A stretch of DNA of 64,000 nucleotides from Conexibacter sp. CPCC 206217 (GCF_030646165.1 NZ_JAUTDO010000015.1:1-64000); one strand, 5' to 3'. Numbered from the stretch's first letter, positions 1 to 9,542 are shown. Program-made: numbers and translations. The notes: generated by a model from the sequence alone, not told the origin.

Positions 1-64
1 AACACCAAGCCATCGGCCGACAAACCCCAGCCAACCGCCTAAACAACCTGCTTGGGACTTACAC

Positions 65-565
65 CTAGCCGACTCCGCGCGCCCGCAGGCGCGCTATCGC
101 GGTGAGTTCGCCGATGTCCGCGAGATCCTTCTCGCGACCGGCGGCGCGCTTCATCGCGAGCAGGTCGTCGATCGACGCCACCAGCACCGCGAACGCCCCG
201 AGGTCAAAACGCTCAGCGTTGCGACGCAGGCGTTCGTAGGGCGGCGCGCCGTCCGGGCTGGCGAGGATGTCGAAGTCGCCGGCGATGGTGACCATCGTCA
301 GCGATTGGATCCGCTTCAACGTGGCGGCGTCCGGCACGAACGGCACGTCGTCTTCGACTCTGCGCAGTCTCGCCTTCAGCTCGATCAGCGCACGTCCCAG
401 CATCGTCAGGTTCGCCTCGTCGCGGGCGAAGCAGATATCGAGGTCCTGCGTGTTGCGCGGTGAGCCGTGCAGTACCGCAGCGACCCCGCCGATCACGACG
501 AAGTCGACCCCATGGGCCGTCAACAGACCGAGGATGAAGGTCGGTCTGAAATCAGAGGAGATCAT
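65..565 (-). CDS. Small nucleotidyltransferase, probable toxin of an XRE/NTase pair
   Basis: A 166-aa protein with the signature of the minimal nucleotidyltransferase fold: a GG-x-A segment (VVIGGVAAVLHGSPR, about residues 23-37) followed by a D-L-D metal-binding pair (QDLDICF). This arrangement is typical of MNT and AbiEii-like enzymes that add nucleotides to RNA or protein. The gene lies immediately downstream of an XRE-type regulator and overlaps it by 14 bp, so the two are probably co-transcribed. By analogy with AbiE/MenAT-type modules it could be the toxin half of a type IV-like toxin-antitoxin system. That role is inferred from the fold and the neighbour. It is much shorter than AbiEii proper (around 300 aa), so a stand-alone housekeeping NTase is possible. 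Confidence 0.7.
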   Translation of the reverse strand: MISSDFRPTFILGLLTAHGVDFVVIGGVAAVLHGSPRNTQDLDICFARDEANLTMLGRALIELKARLRRVEDDVPFVPDAATLKRIQSLTMVTIAGDFDILASPDGAPPYERLRRNAERFDLGAFAVLVASIDDLLAMKRAAGREKDLADIGELTAIARLRARGVG

Positions 566-920
566 CGCGAGGCACCCGTCTTGCGGAAGCGATCAGTGCG
601 GCCACGTTTTTATGCGAGACCTCGAACGACCGCAGCCGCTCGGCAGGGGACATGCGCAGCCGCTCAGCGATCTGCGTCTCGTCGACCTGCTCGATCGGCC
701 GGCGCGTCGCACGCAGCTCGACCTGGCAGCCGGCGGCCGCGAGCGCGCGGTCGATCGTCTCGAACGTCGGATTCGAGTCGCCGCGCTCCAAGCGGGCGAT
801 CACGGGTTGGGTGGTGCCGAGGCGCTCCGCGAGCTGGGCCTGGGTCAGGCCGGCGCTGCGGCGGGCGTCGCGCACGAGGGTGGACGGGCTCATGGAGAAA
901 TGTTCGGCTCTGTCGCTCAT
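552..920 (-). CDS. XRE-family helix-turn-helix regulator, antitoxin-like
   Basis: A 122-aa protein with an N-terminal Cro/C1-type helix-turn-helix at about residues 13-65 (AGLTQAQLAERLGTTQPVIARLERG). The C-terminal half, about residues 70-122, has no fold I recognise and is a possible partner-binding region. It is the first gene of a two-gene minus-strand unit with the nucleotidyltransferase, which it overlaps by 14 bp. Such regulators usually repress their own promoter. A GCATATGC palindrome sits 10 bp upstream of the chosen start. An internal ATG at codon 10 (position 893) is an alternative start, and neither has a clear Shine-Dalgarno. Confidence 0.75.
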   Translation of the reverse strand: MSDRAEHFSMSPSTLVRDARRSAGLTQAQLAERLGTTQPVIARLERGDSNPTFETIDRALAAAGCQVELRATRRPIEQVDETQIAERLRMSPAERLRSFEVSHKNVAALIASARRVPRDDLL

Positions 921-930
921 CGTGTCTACA

Positions 931-938
931 GCATATGC
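931..938. promoter_or_regulatory. GCATATGC palindrome upstream of the XRE gene
   Basis: An 8-bp perfect palindrome inside a small AT-rich patch directly before the XRE start codon. Its placement would suit an autoregulatory operator. This rests on position and symmetry only. Confidence 0.25.
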
Positions 939-1010
939 CTTAGAAGCAATACCGCTATGGCAGAACGGTACAACCGCCGCGCCGCGCGCGGCTCATCCGC
1001 GCCGCCGCAA

Positions 1011-1016
1011 TACACT
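1011..1016 (+). promoter_or_regulatory. -10 box (TACACT) of valS
   Basis: TACACT ends 10 nt before the valS ATG and there is no Shine-Dalgarno between them. This spacing predicts a very short or absent leader, as at many other genes of the window. Confidence 0.5.
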
Positions 1017-1026
1017 TCCGGCACAC

Positions 1027-3594
1027 ATGTCTGAGCTGGAGACCAAGACCCGTTACGACGCCGCCGAGGCCGAGCCGCGCATCCTGCGCCGCTGGCTGGA
1101 ATCGGGGCTGTTCCACCCGGAGCCGGAGGGGACCGCGGACGAGAACTACTCGATCGCCGTGCCGCCGCCGAACGTCACCGGGGCGCTGCACATGGGGCAC
1201 GCGCTCAACGGGTCGATCCAGGACGCGCTGATCCGCCACCAGCGCGCGCGCGGCAAGCGCGCGAAGTGGATCCTCGGCACCGACCACGCCGGGATCGCGA
1301 CGCAGAAGCAGGTCGAGAGACAGCTCAGAGGGGAGGGCACGACGCGCGAAGCGGTCGGGCGCGAGGCCTTCACCGAGCGCGTCTGGCGGTGGCGCGAGCA
1401 GTACGGCAGCACGATCATCGGCCAGTTCCAGCGGCTCGGCGCCTCGCTCGACTACGAGGACGAGCGCTTCACGCTCGACGAGGGCTACGCCGAGGCGGTC
1501 CTGAAGGTCTTCGTCGACCTGTACGAGAAGGGCCTGATCTACCGCGACAACTACATGGTCAACTGGGATCCCGGCTCCAGATCGGCGATCTCTGACCTCG
1601 AGGTCGAGGACCGCGACGTCGTCGACACGCTCTTCTACGTCGACTACCCGCTCGCCTCCGGCAACGGCTCGATCACGGTCGCGACGGTGCGCCCGGAGAC
1701 GATGCTGGCCGACACCGCGATCGCGGTCAACCCCGACGACGAGCGCTACGCCCGCCTGATCGGCGAGCACGCGATCCTGCCGCTCGTCGGCCGCCGCCTG
1801 CGGATCATCGCCGACGACTACGTCAAGCCGGAGTTCGGCACCGGCGCGCTGAAGATCACGCCCGGCCACGACCCCAACGACTTCGAGATCGGCCGCCGCC
1901 ACGGGCTCGACGAGCTGACCGTGATCGGCGAGGACGGCCGCATGACGGAGGCCGCCGGCGAGGAGTACGCCGGCCTCACCGTCAAGGAGGCGCAGGTCAA
2001 GGTCGTCGAGGCGCTGCGCGAGCAGGGCCTGCTGGTGCGCGAGGAGGAGTACCCGCACGTGGTGCCGTTCTCGCACCGCTCCGGCGAGCGGATCGAGCCG
2101 CTGATCTCGCTGCAGTGGTTCATGCGGATGGACGAGCTGGCGCAGCCCGCGATCGACGCGGTCAAGGACGGCCGCGTCAGAATCCACCCTGAGCGCTGGA
2201 CGCGCGTCTACCTCGACTGGATGGAGAACATCCGCCCGTGGTGCATCTCGCGCCAGCTGTGGTGGGGCCACCAGATCCCGGTCTGGTATCGGGGCGGCGA
2301 GACGTACGTCGGCACGACGCCGCCCGAGGGCGACGGCTGGGAGCGCGACCCCGACGTGCTCGACACCTGGTTCTCCTCGGCGCTGTGGCCGTTCGCGACG
2401 CTCGGCTGGCCGCAGGAGACGCCGGAGCTGAAGGCGTTCTACCCGACCGACGTGCTCTCGACCGCGCGCGACATCCTGTTCCTGTGGGTCGCCCGCATGA
2501 TCATGATGGGGATCGAGTTCGCGGGCGAGGTCCCGTTCAGAGACATCTACATCCACTCCGTCATCCAGGCGCCCGACGGCCGCCGCATGAGCAAGTCGCT
2601 CGGCACCGGCATCGACCCGCTCGACGAGATCGAGCAACACGGCGCCGACGGCGTTCGCTTCGGCCTGCTGGCGATGTCGTCCTCGCAGGACGTGCGCTAC
2701 TCGGCCGAGAAGGTCCAGCAGGGCCAGCAGCTCGCGAACAAGCTGTGGAACGCCAGCCGGCTCGTGCTGACGCGCGTGGACCCGGCGACCCGCGCCGCCG
2801 CGCGCCCGAGCACGGTCGAGGATCGTTGGATCCTTTCGCGCCTCGCGCACACGCAGGCCGAGGTCGAGGAGCGGATCGAGGCGTTCGACTTCTCGCACGC
2901 CGTCCTGGGCCTCTACGACTTCGTCTATGGCGAGCTGTGCGACTGGTACCTGGAGCTGATCAAGCCGCGCCTGTACGAGGCGGAAGGCCAAGCGCGCGAG
3001 GACCTCAGCGCGACGCTGCTGCACGTGCTGACCGAGACGCTGCAGCTGGCGCACCCGGTGATCCCGTACGTGACCGAGGAGATCTGGTCGCACGTGCCCG
3101 GCAGCGACGGCCTGCTGGCCGCGCGCCGCAGCACGCCGGTCGACGAGGCGGTGCTCGACGCCGAGGCCGAGCGCGCGATCGCCGCGGCGATCGAGGCCGT
3201 GCAGGCACTGCGCGGCTGGCGCGACTCCGTCGGCGCCCCCGCCGGCGCGCGGATCCCGGCCCGGATCGACGCCGACGGCTACGCCGAGACGGCCGCGCAC
3301 GTCGCGCGGCTGGCACGGCTGGAGCTGAGCGACCCGTCCGAATACGGCGACGAGGCGCCAGTCGCGCAGGTCTCGATCCCCGGCGGAGCGGCCTCGATCT
3401 TCGCCAGCGACGCGGTCGACCTCGGCGCGGCCGAGAGAAAGCTGGCCGAGCGCCGCAAGACGCTCGAGGCCGAGATCAAGCGCTGCGCGGGCAAGCTCGC
3501 CAACGCCGGCTTCGTCGCGAAGGCGCCGGAGGCGGTCGTCGCGGCCGAGCGCGAGAAGCTCGCCGCGCTGCAGGAGGAGCTGGCGGCACTGTGA
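1027..3594 (+). CDS. valS: Valyl-tRNA synthetase
   Basis: An 855-aa class I aminoacyl-tRNA synthetase that charges tRNA-Val in the cytoplasm. The HIGH-type ATP-binding motif is in PPNVTGALHMGHAL near residue 50, and the KMSKS-type motif appears as RRMSKSLGTG near residue 520. The CP1 editing insertion, with the TVRPETMLADTAIAV segment, lies between them. The C-terminus ends in the coiled-coil tRNA-binding arm typical of ValRS (ERKLAERRKTLEAEI region). The ATG at 1027 is chosen because upstream in-frame residues look non-coding, the Pfam-like start (MSELETKTRYDAAEAEPRI) aligns there, and a TACACT box lies 10 nt upstream. It overlaps folC by 4 nt (GTGA). The usual length for the family is about 850-950 aa. 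Confidence 0.96.
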   Translation: MSELETKTRYDAAEAEPRILRRWLESGLFHPEPEGTADENYSIAVPPPNVTGALHMGHALNGSIQDALIRHQRARGKRAKWILGTDHAGIATQKQVERQLRGEGTTREAVGREAFTERVWRWREQYGSTIIGQFQRLGASLDYEDERFTLDEGYAEAVLKVFVDLYEKGLIYRDNYMVNWDPGSRSAISDLEVEDRDVVDTLFYVDYPLASGNGSITVATVRPETMLADTAIAVNPDDERYARLIGEHAILPLVGRRLRIIADDYVKPEFGTGALKITPGHDPNDFEIGRRHGLDELTVIGEDGRMTEAAGEEYAGLTVKEAQVKVVEALREQGLLVREEEYPHVVPFSHRSGERIEPLISLQWFMRMDELAQPAIDAVKDGRVRIHPERWTRVYLDWMENIRPWCISRQLWWGHQIPVWYRGGETYVGTTPPEGDGWERDPDVLDTWFSSALWPFATLGWPQETPELKAFYPTDVLSTARDILFLWVARMIMMGIEFAGEVPFRDIYIHSVIQAPDGRRMSKSLGTGIDPLDEIEQHGADGVRFGLLAMSSSQDVRYSAEKVQQGQQLANKLWNASRLVLTRVDPATRAAARPSTVEDRWILSRLAHTQAEVEERIEAFDFSHAVLGLYDFVYGELCDWYLELIKPRLYEAEGQAREDLSATLLHVLTETLQLAHPVIPYVTEEIWSHVPGSDGLLAARRSTPVDEAVLDAEAERAIAAAIEAVQALRGWRDSVGAPAGARIPARIDADGYAETAAHVARLARLELSDPSEYGDEAPVAQVSIPGGAASIFASDAVDLGAAERKLAERRKTLEAEIKRCAGKLANAGFVAKAPEAVVAAEREKLAALQEELAAL

Positions 3595-4964
3595 GCGGTG
3601 GGAGTTGGACACTGGAGGACGCCGAGCGCTACCTGCTCGGCTTGGAGCTGTTCGGCATGCGCTTCGGGCTCGACCGGATGCGCCGCCTGATGACGACGCT
3701 GGACCAGCCCGAGCGCAGGTTCGACACGGTCCACGTCGTCGGCACCAACGGCAAGTCGTCGACCGTGCGGATGATCGCCGCGATCCTGGAGCGCCATGGC
3801 ATGCGCGCCGGCGCGTACCTGTCGCCGCACCTCGTCTCGTTCACGGAGCGGATCCGGATCGACGACCGCGACACGGACCAGAAGGCGTTCGCGCGCGCCG
3901 TCCAGCGCGCCGCCCACGCCGCTGCGCTCGTCGACCGCTCGGCATCGGACGAGGACACCGTCACGCAGTTCGAGGCGCTGACGGCCGCCGCCTTCAGCGA
4001 GCTGGCCGCGCGCGAGGTCGACGTCGCGGTGATCGAGGCCGGCCTCGGCGGCCGCTACGACGCCACCAACGTGCTGCCGAGCCCCGCCGGCTCGAGCCCT
4101 CGCGGGGCGCCGAGCGCGACGGCCGCAGCCGCGAGCCCCGCCGGCTCGAGCCCTCGCGTGACGCCGAGCGCGACGGCCGCAGCCGCGAGCAGAGTCCAGG
4201 TGCTGACGAACGTCGGCCTGGAGCACACGCGCTGGCTCGGGCCGACCGTGCGCGACATCGCGCGCGAGAAGCTCGCCGTCGTGCGCGACGGCGCGACGCT
4301 CGTCGTCGGCAACGACCTGCATCCAGACGCGATGGAGGAGGCGGGCCTGGCCGCCGAGCGCCACGGCGCGCGGCTGATCCAGGCGCCGGCCGAGCCGGGC
4401 GTCGAGGTCGCCGCCCCGGGGACCTTCCAGCGGCGCAACTTCGCGCTCGCACGCGCCGCCGCGGCCGCCTATCTGGAGACGCTCGGCCGCGAGCTCGACG
4501 TCGCCGCCGTGCGCGCGGCCGCCAGCGCCGTGCTGGTGCCCGGCCGCATGCAGGTGATCGGTCATGAGCCGCTGACGCTCGTCGACGGCGCGCACAACCC
4601 GGCCGGAGTCGCCGCGATCGCGGAGTCGCTGCCGCAGCTGACGGCAGGGCGCCAACTCGTCGCGCTCGTGTCGGTGCTCGACGACAAGGACGCCACCGAG
4701 ATGCTGCGCGCGCTGCTGCCCCACTGCGAGCGGGTCGTCTTCACCAGAAACCACAGCCCGCGTGCGCTACCACCGGCGACGCTCGCGTCGCTGGCCCAGC
4801 AGATCGGCGGACCGCCGAGCGAGCTGGTGCAGGATCCCCGGCGCGCGCTCGCGCGAGCGCGCGAGCTTGCCGGCGCCAACGGCGTCGTGCTCGCGACCGG
4901 TTCGATCTATCTTGTCGCCGACCTGCTGCGGCCCGCCGGCCAGCGCAACGCCTCGATCCTGTGA
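3591..4964 (+). CDS. folC: Folylpolyglutamate/dihydrofolate synthase
   Basis: A 457-aa Mur-ligase-family enzyme that adds glutamate to (dihydro)folate. The P-loop is VVGTNGKSS near residue 50, followed by YLSPHLVSFTERIRI. A second ATP-site motif is VDGAHNPAGV in the C-terminal domain. The start is the GTG at 3591 that overlaps the valS stop (GTGA), so translation is probably coupled. Between the conserved DATNV and the conserved VLTNVGLEHTRWLG there is an Ala/Ser/Pro-rich insertion of about 37 residues that ordinary FolC proteins lack. It is encoded by a perfect-period 54-bp tandem duplication. The insertion lies in a surface loop, so the enzyme is probably still functional. Confidence 0.93.
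   Translation: MSGGSWTLEDAERYLLGLELFGMRFGLDRMRRLMTTLDQPERRFDTVHVVGTNGKSSTVRMIAAILERHGMRAGAYLSPHLVSFTERIRIDDRDTDQKAFARAVQRAAHAAALVDRSASDEDTVTQFEALTAAAFSELAAREVDVAVIEAGLGGRYDATNVLPSPAGSSPRGAPSATAAAASPAGSSPRVTPSATAAAASRVQVLTNVGLEHTRWLGPTVRDIAREKLAVVRDGATLVVGNDLHPDAMEEAGLAAERHGARLIQAPAEPGVEVAAPGTFQRRNFALARAAAAAYLETLGRELDVAAVRAAASAVLVPGRMQVIGHEPLTLVDGAHNPAGVAAIAESLPQLTAGRQLVALVSVLDDKDATEMLRALLPHCERVVFTRNHSPRALPPATLASLAQQIGGPPSELVQDPRRALARARELAGANGVVLATGSIYLVADLLRPAGQRNASIL
4079..4186 (+). repeat. Two-copy 54-bp tandem repeat inside folC
   Basis: Units 4079-4132 and 4133-4186 are nearly identical; the differences I see are in the middle, where one copy codes for GA and the other for VT. Each encodes 18 residues of the form SPAGSSPR..PSATAAAA. 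Each unit contains the 10-bp palindrome GGCTCGAGCC. The period is a multiple of three, so the reading frame is kept. Confidence 0.9.
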
Positions 4965-5089
4965 GCACACCGGAAGATCGTCCACCGCCGAAGTTCCTGC
5001 CGATGATGGGCCTCGTCGCGCTCATCGTCGCGATCGTGATCCTCGTCTTCTTCGGGATCGGCTACCTCTTCGGGCGCCAGTTCCTGTGA
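4961..5089 (+). CDS. Small single-pass membrane protein after folC
   Basis: A 42-aa ORF starting at a GTG that overlaps the folC stop codon (GTGA), the same coupling as valS/folC. The product begins with a short polar, Pro-rich segment (STPEDRPPPK) and then has one strongly hydrophobic helix (about residues 13-37: ATG ATG GGC CTC GTC region through IGYLFG), ending in RQFL. Codon third positions are almost all G or C, as in real genes here. I do not recognise a family. It could be a small membrane subunit or regulator co-translated with folC. Confidence 0.6.
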   Translation: MSTPEDRPPPKFLPMMGLVALIVAIVILVFFGIGYLFGRQFL

Positions 5090-5154
5090 GCGGGCCGGCG
5101 CGTAGCGTCTGTTGCTTTGCAGGAGGTTCGCGGCAGCCAGCGAATCGTCTGGTT

Positions 5155-5169
5155 GCGCCACCGTGGCGC
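5155..5169. terminator. Inverted repeat after the valS-folC unit
   Basis: GCGCCA and TGGCGC arms separated by CCG form a short hairpin between the small membrane gene and the next promoter. There is no T-run, so it could be a weak terminator or an operator. Confidence 0.25.
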
Positions 5170-5189
5170 CTCCGAATCCGGACCCAGGC

Positions 5190-5195
5190 TAAACT
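5190..5195 (+). promoter_or_regulatory. -10 box (TAAACT) of the zinc-ribbon gene
   Basis: TAAACT ends 12 nt before the ATG at 5208. No Shine-Dalgarno is present, so the mRNA leader should be only a few nucleotides. Confidence 0.5.
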
Positions 5196-5207
5196 CAGCC
5201 CGCAATC

Positions 5208-5726
5208 ATGACCCCGTTCGCAATCTTCGGCATCGAGAACAGCAGCCTCAACCTGGCCGTCAATCTCGTGCTGCTCTTCCTCATCGTCCTCTGGATCGCG
5301 CTCCTCTACTGGACGTTCGCGGATGCGCGACGCCGGATCGAGGATCCGATGCTGATCGGATGCGCGACGGCGGCCTCGCTGTTCCCGCTCGTCGGGACGC
5401 TCGTCTACATGATCGTGCGGCCGCCCGAGTTCCTCGACGACGTGCGCGAGCGTGAGCTCGAGATGCAGTCGGCCGAGGCGCGCCTGGCGCAGCTCGGCTA
5501 CCACCTCTGCCCGCACTGCGACTTCGAGGTGGAGAAGGACTTCCTGCGCTGCCCGAACTGCATGCGCAAGTTGAAGGACCCCTGCCGCAACTGCGGCAAG
5601 CCGCTCGACCCGATGTGGAAGGTCTGCCCGTATTGCGAGACCGAGGTCGAAGCGACCGCTTCTGCCGCCGCTCCGCGGCGTACGCGACGCCGGCGCGTCG
5701 AAGATGTCGCCGAGCCGACGCAGTAG
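5208..5726 (+). CDS. Membrane protein with double zinc ribbon
   Basis: A 172-aa protein. Two hydrophobic segments lie at about residues 15-37 and 49-67. They are followed by a charged, probably helical stretch (DDVRERELEMQSAEARLAQLGYH) and a cysteine-rich tail with four C-x2-C pairs (CPHC, CPNC, CRNC, CPYC). The pairs form a DZANK-like double zinc ribbon at about residues 100-145. The C-terminal 25 residues are basic and probably disordered. The gene stands alone between the valS-folC unit and ndk and has its own -10 box. The function is unknown. Zinc ribbons of this type usually mediate protein or nucleic-acid contacts at the membrane face. Confidence 0.85.
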   Translation: MTPFAIFGIENSSLNLAVNLVLLFLIVLWIALLYWTFADARRRIEDPMLIGCATAASLFPLVGTLVYMIVRPPEFLDDVRERELEMQSAEARLAQLGYHLCPHCDFEVEKDFLRCPNCMRKLKDPCRNCGKPLDPMWKVCPYCETEVEATASAAAPRRTRRRRVEDVAEPTQ

Positions 5727-5768
5727 CGCACGCAGCACCCCTCTCGAACTGAACCTGAAGGAGCCCCG

Positions 5769-6176
5769 ATGAGCCGGACCCTGATCCTGGTCAAGCCGGA
5801 TGCCTTTGCCCGCGGCCTGACCGGCGAGATCCTCGCCCGCTTCGAGCGCAAGGGCCTCGCGGTCGTCGCGCTGGAGAAGCAGACGCTGACGGTGGAGATC
5901 GCCGAGACGCACTACGCGGAGCACAAGGAGCGCCCGTTCTTCGGCGAGCTCGTCGAGTTCATCACGTCGGGCCCGCTCGTCGCCGCCGTGCTGGAGGGCC
6001 ACGAGGCCGTCAAGGCGGCCCGCCAGGTGATCGGCGCGACGAACCCGATCGAGGCCGCGACCGGCTCGATCCGCGGCGACTTCGCGACCGAGGTCGGCAA
6101 GAACCTCGTCCACGGCTCCGACTCCGACGAGTCGGCCGCGCGCGAGGCCGCGATCTTCTTCCCGAACCTGGGCTGA
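5769..6176 (+). CDS. ndk: Nucleoside diphosphate kinase
   Basis: A 135-aa enzyme that transfers the gamma-phosphate of ATP to nucleoside diphosphates through a phospho-histidine. The N-terminus TLILVKPDAFARGLTGEIL, the RPFFGELVEFITSGP segment and the active-site NLVHGSDS (His near residue 115) are all intact. The length is standard for the family. A good Shine-Dalgarno (AAGGAG, 5758-5763) precedes the ATG. The stop codon overlaps the proposed CTG start of maf. Confidence 0.97.
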   Translation: MSRTLILVKPDAFARGLTGEILARFERKGLAVVALEKQTLTVEIAETHYAEHKERPFFGELVEFITSGPLVAAVLEGHEAVKAARQVIGATNPIEAATGSIRGDFATEVGKNLVHGSDSDESAAREAAIFFPNLG

Positions 6177-6805
6177 TCGCCCTCCTGCTCGCATCGCGCT
6201 CGCCGCAGCGGCGGGCGATCCTGACGCAGCTGGGCATTCCGTTCGAGGTCTGCCCGGCTGACGTCGAGGAGCTGAGCGCCGGCGAGCCGGCGCGGGTGGC
6301 GGTCGAGAACGCGCGCCGCAAGGCGCTCGCGCTGGCCGGCAGCGACGCCGCCGCCGGCCGCACGATCCTCGGCGTCGACACGATCGTCGTGCTCGACGGC
6401 GACGCGATCCACGGCAAGCCCGCCGACGCCGCGGCGGCACGCACGACGCTCGCCGCGCTGGGCGGCCGCGAGCACCTCGTGCTGAGCGGGATCGCGGTAT
6501 TGGACGCGCCGGTCGCTCGCGCAGCCGTGCCCAGCGCGGCGGCGGACGCCGCCTCCGCCGACGCCCCGCAGCAGCCCCGCACGGCGCTCGCGACGACCCG
6601 CGTGCGGTTTCGTCACCTCGACGACGCGACGCTCGACTGGTACGTCGCGACCGGCGAGTGGGAGGGGCGCGCGGGGGGCTACGCGATCCAGGGCCGCGGG
6701 GCGGCGCTGGTGGCCGCGATCGACGGCGATTACCTCAACGTCGTCGGGCTTCCCGTCGCGGCGCTGCTGGACCTCCTGCCAGGGATCGTGCAGGAAGTTC
6801 CTTGA
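6173..6805 (+). CDS. maf: Maf-family nucleoside triphosphate pyrophosphatase
   Basis: A house-cleaning pyrophosphatase that hydrolyses non-canonical or modified NTPs. The first ATG in this frame (an internal Met region) would remove the conserved N-terminal substrate loop. Translating upstream restores LLLASRSPQRRAIL, the Maf signature SxSPxR. No ATG, GTG or TTG exists in frame before it near the ndk end, so the best start is CTG at 6173. This overlaps the ndk stop as CTGA. The length is then 210 aa, close to the family norm. Later motifs: ILGVDTIVVLDG, HGKPADAAAA, and YVATGEWEGRAGGYAIQG near residue 160-178. The non-standard start is inferred. Confidence 0.85.
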   Translation: MIALLLASRSPQRRAILTQLGIPFEVCPADVEELSAGEPARVAVENARRKALALAGSDAAAGRTILGVDTIVVLDGDAIHGKPADAAAARTTLAALGGREHLVLSGIAVLDAPVARAAVPSAAADAASADAPQQPRTALATTRVRFRHLDDATLDWYVATGEWEGRAGGYAIQGRGAALVAAIDGDYLNVVGLPVAALLDLLPGIVQEVP

Positions 6806-6875
6806 AGCTGCGATTTGCAGCGTCTTCGCGCCAATGCAGGCTTGCTTGCAGCTCTGAGGGCCAATCTGCGTCCGC

Positions 6876-6881
6876 TACACT
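6876..6881 (+). promoter_or_regulatory. Possible -10 box (TACACT) before mreB
   Basis: TACACT lies 81 nt upstream of the mreB ATG in the 157-bp gap after maf. It matches the -10 hexamers seen elsewhere in the window. No good -35 is visible at 17 bp. Confidence 0.3.
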
Positions 6882-6962
6882 CCGGCCGGGAACGGGGCCT
6901 CCGCGCAACGACGCCATCCGGCGTCACACAGGGGCCTCTTCTTACATCCCCCTCATATACGC

Positions 6963-8015
<1,053 letters not shown>

Positions 8016-8060
8016 CGAGCGGCCGCGCAGGAGCACTACCCCCTTGGAGCCACGCGACCC

Positions 8061-8945
8061 GTGTATGACAGACAAGTTCGCCGCCGACGAGTCACGCTCA
8101 TCGTGCTCGTCGTGGTCTCCCTGGTTCTGCTGACCGCCTATTTCGGTGAGGACGAGGGAAGCCCGCTCCACTCGGTGCAGCGTGGGGTGATGGCGGTGCT
8201 GTCACCGATACAGGAGGGCGCCAGCCGCGCGCTCAAGCCCGCCCGTGACCTGTTCGGCTGGTTCGGCGACACGCTCGACGCCAAGAAGGAGCGCGACCAG
8301 CTCAGAGCGCAGCGCGACGACCTGCTCAGAAACCAGATCGACTACCAGGTCGCGGTCGAGCAGAACGCGCAGCTGCAGAGACTGCTCGCGATGCGCAGAA
8401 GCTACGGTCTCGACGAATACACGCCCGTGACCGCGCGGATCATCGCGCGCTCCCTCACCAACCTCTACCGCGACACGATCCAGGTCGACGCGGGCACCGG
8501 CGCAGGCGTGCGCGTCGGCGACGCCGTCATCTCCGGCGACGGCCTCGTCGGACAGGTCACGACGGCCGCCGGCAACGCGGCGATCGTGACGCTCATCACC
8601 GACCAGAGATCGATCGTCAGCGGCAAGGTGCTGGGCGCCGGCGACCTCGGGCTCGTGAAGCCGTCGCTCGGCGACCCGCTCGACCTGCTGATGGAGCAGC
8701 TCGACCGCAGAGCGCGCGTCAGAGTCGGCGACAACGTCGTGACGGCCGGTTCGATCTCCTCCAGACTCGAATCGCCCTATCCGCCGAACATCCCGATCGG
8801 GCGCGTGACGAGAGCCGACCCCGAGGAGCTGGACTCCTCCAACCGGATTCACCTGGCGCCGTTCGCCGACCTGCGCCACCTCGACTTCGTCGACGTGCTG
8901 ACCGGCAACGGACCGGACGGCGGGGAGCGGGCACAGGCCCCATGA
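8061..8945 (+). CDS. mreC: Rod-shape determining protein MreC
   Basis: A 294-aa single-pass membrane protein of the elongasome. A basic N-terminus (MYDRQVRRRR) is followed by a transmembrane helix at about residues 11-30. A coiled coil follows at about 70-115 (DAKKERDQLRAQRDDLLRNQ..). The two-barrel periplasmic-type domain then begins near PVTARIIARSLTNLY. The start is GTG at 8061. It ends in an ATGA overlap with mreD. AGA encodes 10 of its 30 arginines by my count, a good example of the window's unusual arginine usage. Confidence 0.93.
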   Translation: MYDRQVRRRRVTLIVLVVVSLVLLTAYFGEDEGSPLHSVQRGVMAVLSPIQEGASRALKPARDLFGWFGDTLDAKKERDQLRAQRDDLLRNQIDYQVAVEQNAQLQRLLAMRRSYGLDEYTPVTARIIARSLTNLYRDTIQVDAGTGAGVRVGDAVISGDGLVGQVTTAAGNAAIVTLITDQRSIVSGKVLGAGDLGLVKPSLGDPLDLLMEQLDRRARVRVGDNVVTAGSISSRLESPYPPNIPIGRVTRADPEELDSSNRIHLAPFADLRHLDFVDVLTGNGPDGGERAQAP

Positions 8946-9529
8946 GCGCGGCCGAGACCAACTGGCAGCTGCCGCTGCGCCTGGCCGCCCTGGGCTTCCT
9001 GTCGGTGATCGTCCAGATCGCCGCGATCTCGCAGATCACGGTCTTCGGCGTCAGCATCGACCTGGCGCCGCTCGTCGTCGCGTCCGTCGGGCTGCTGGCC
9101 GGCTCGCTGCCGGGCGCTGTCTTCGGCTTCGGCGTCGGCCTCTTCGTCGACCTCGCGCTCGTGCAGACGCTCGGCGTCACGTCGCTGCTGTACATCGCGA
9201 TCGGCTACGGCGCCGGCCGCCTGCGCGAGTTGCGCGATCCCGCGCACGGGCTCGTGCCGGTCTTCGTCGGCGCCGCCGCGACGGCGATCTCGACGATCGG
9301 CTTCGCGCTGATGCAGTTCCTGCTCGGCACGCAGGCGCCGGTCAGCTGGCTGCTGCTGCGCCTGGTCGTCGTGACGATCCTGCTGGGCGCGCTGTTCGCG
9401 CTGCCCGTCTACGCGCTCGTCAGACGGATCGTCCAGGGCTCGCTGCCCGACGACCCGCGCCGTCGCCGCCGCCGCGCGTACACGACCGGCGGCCTCTCGC
9501 CGCTCTCCCGACCGTCCCAGAGCCGCTGA
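8942..9529 (+). CDS. mreD: Rod-shape determining protein MreD
   Basis: A 195-aa integral membrane protein with about five hydrophobic helices. It has the MreD pattern of a short N-terminus, a first helix at about 15-35 and a conserved GLLAGSLPGAVFGFGVGLFVDL segment. It starts at the ATGA overlap with mreC and is followed by the inverted-repeat element before mrdA. The Arg-rich tail (RRRRRRAYTTGG) is cytoplasmic by the positive-inside rule. Assignment rests on position and topology as much as on sequence, since MreD is poorly conserved. Confidence 0.85.
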   Translation: MSAAETNWQLPLRLAALGFLSVIVQIAAISQITVFGVSIDLAPLVVASVGLLAGSLPGAVFGFGVGLFVDLALVQTLGVTSLLYIAIGYGAGRLRELRDPAHGLVPVFVGAAATAISTIGFALMQFLLGTQAPVSWLLLRLVVVTILLGALFALPVYALVRRIVQGSLPDDPRRRRRRAYTTGGLSPLSRPSQSR

Positions 9530-9542
9530 TGTGCTTCGCACT

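Noticed and set aside
955..3612. Minus-strand frame opposite valS
   Set aside because: The plus strand encodes a clear valyl-tRNA synthetase; the antisense translation is Arg/Asp/Leu-biased with no motif.
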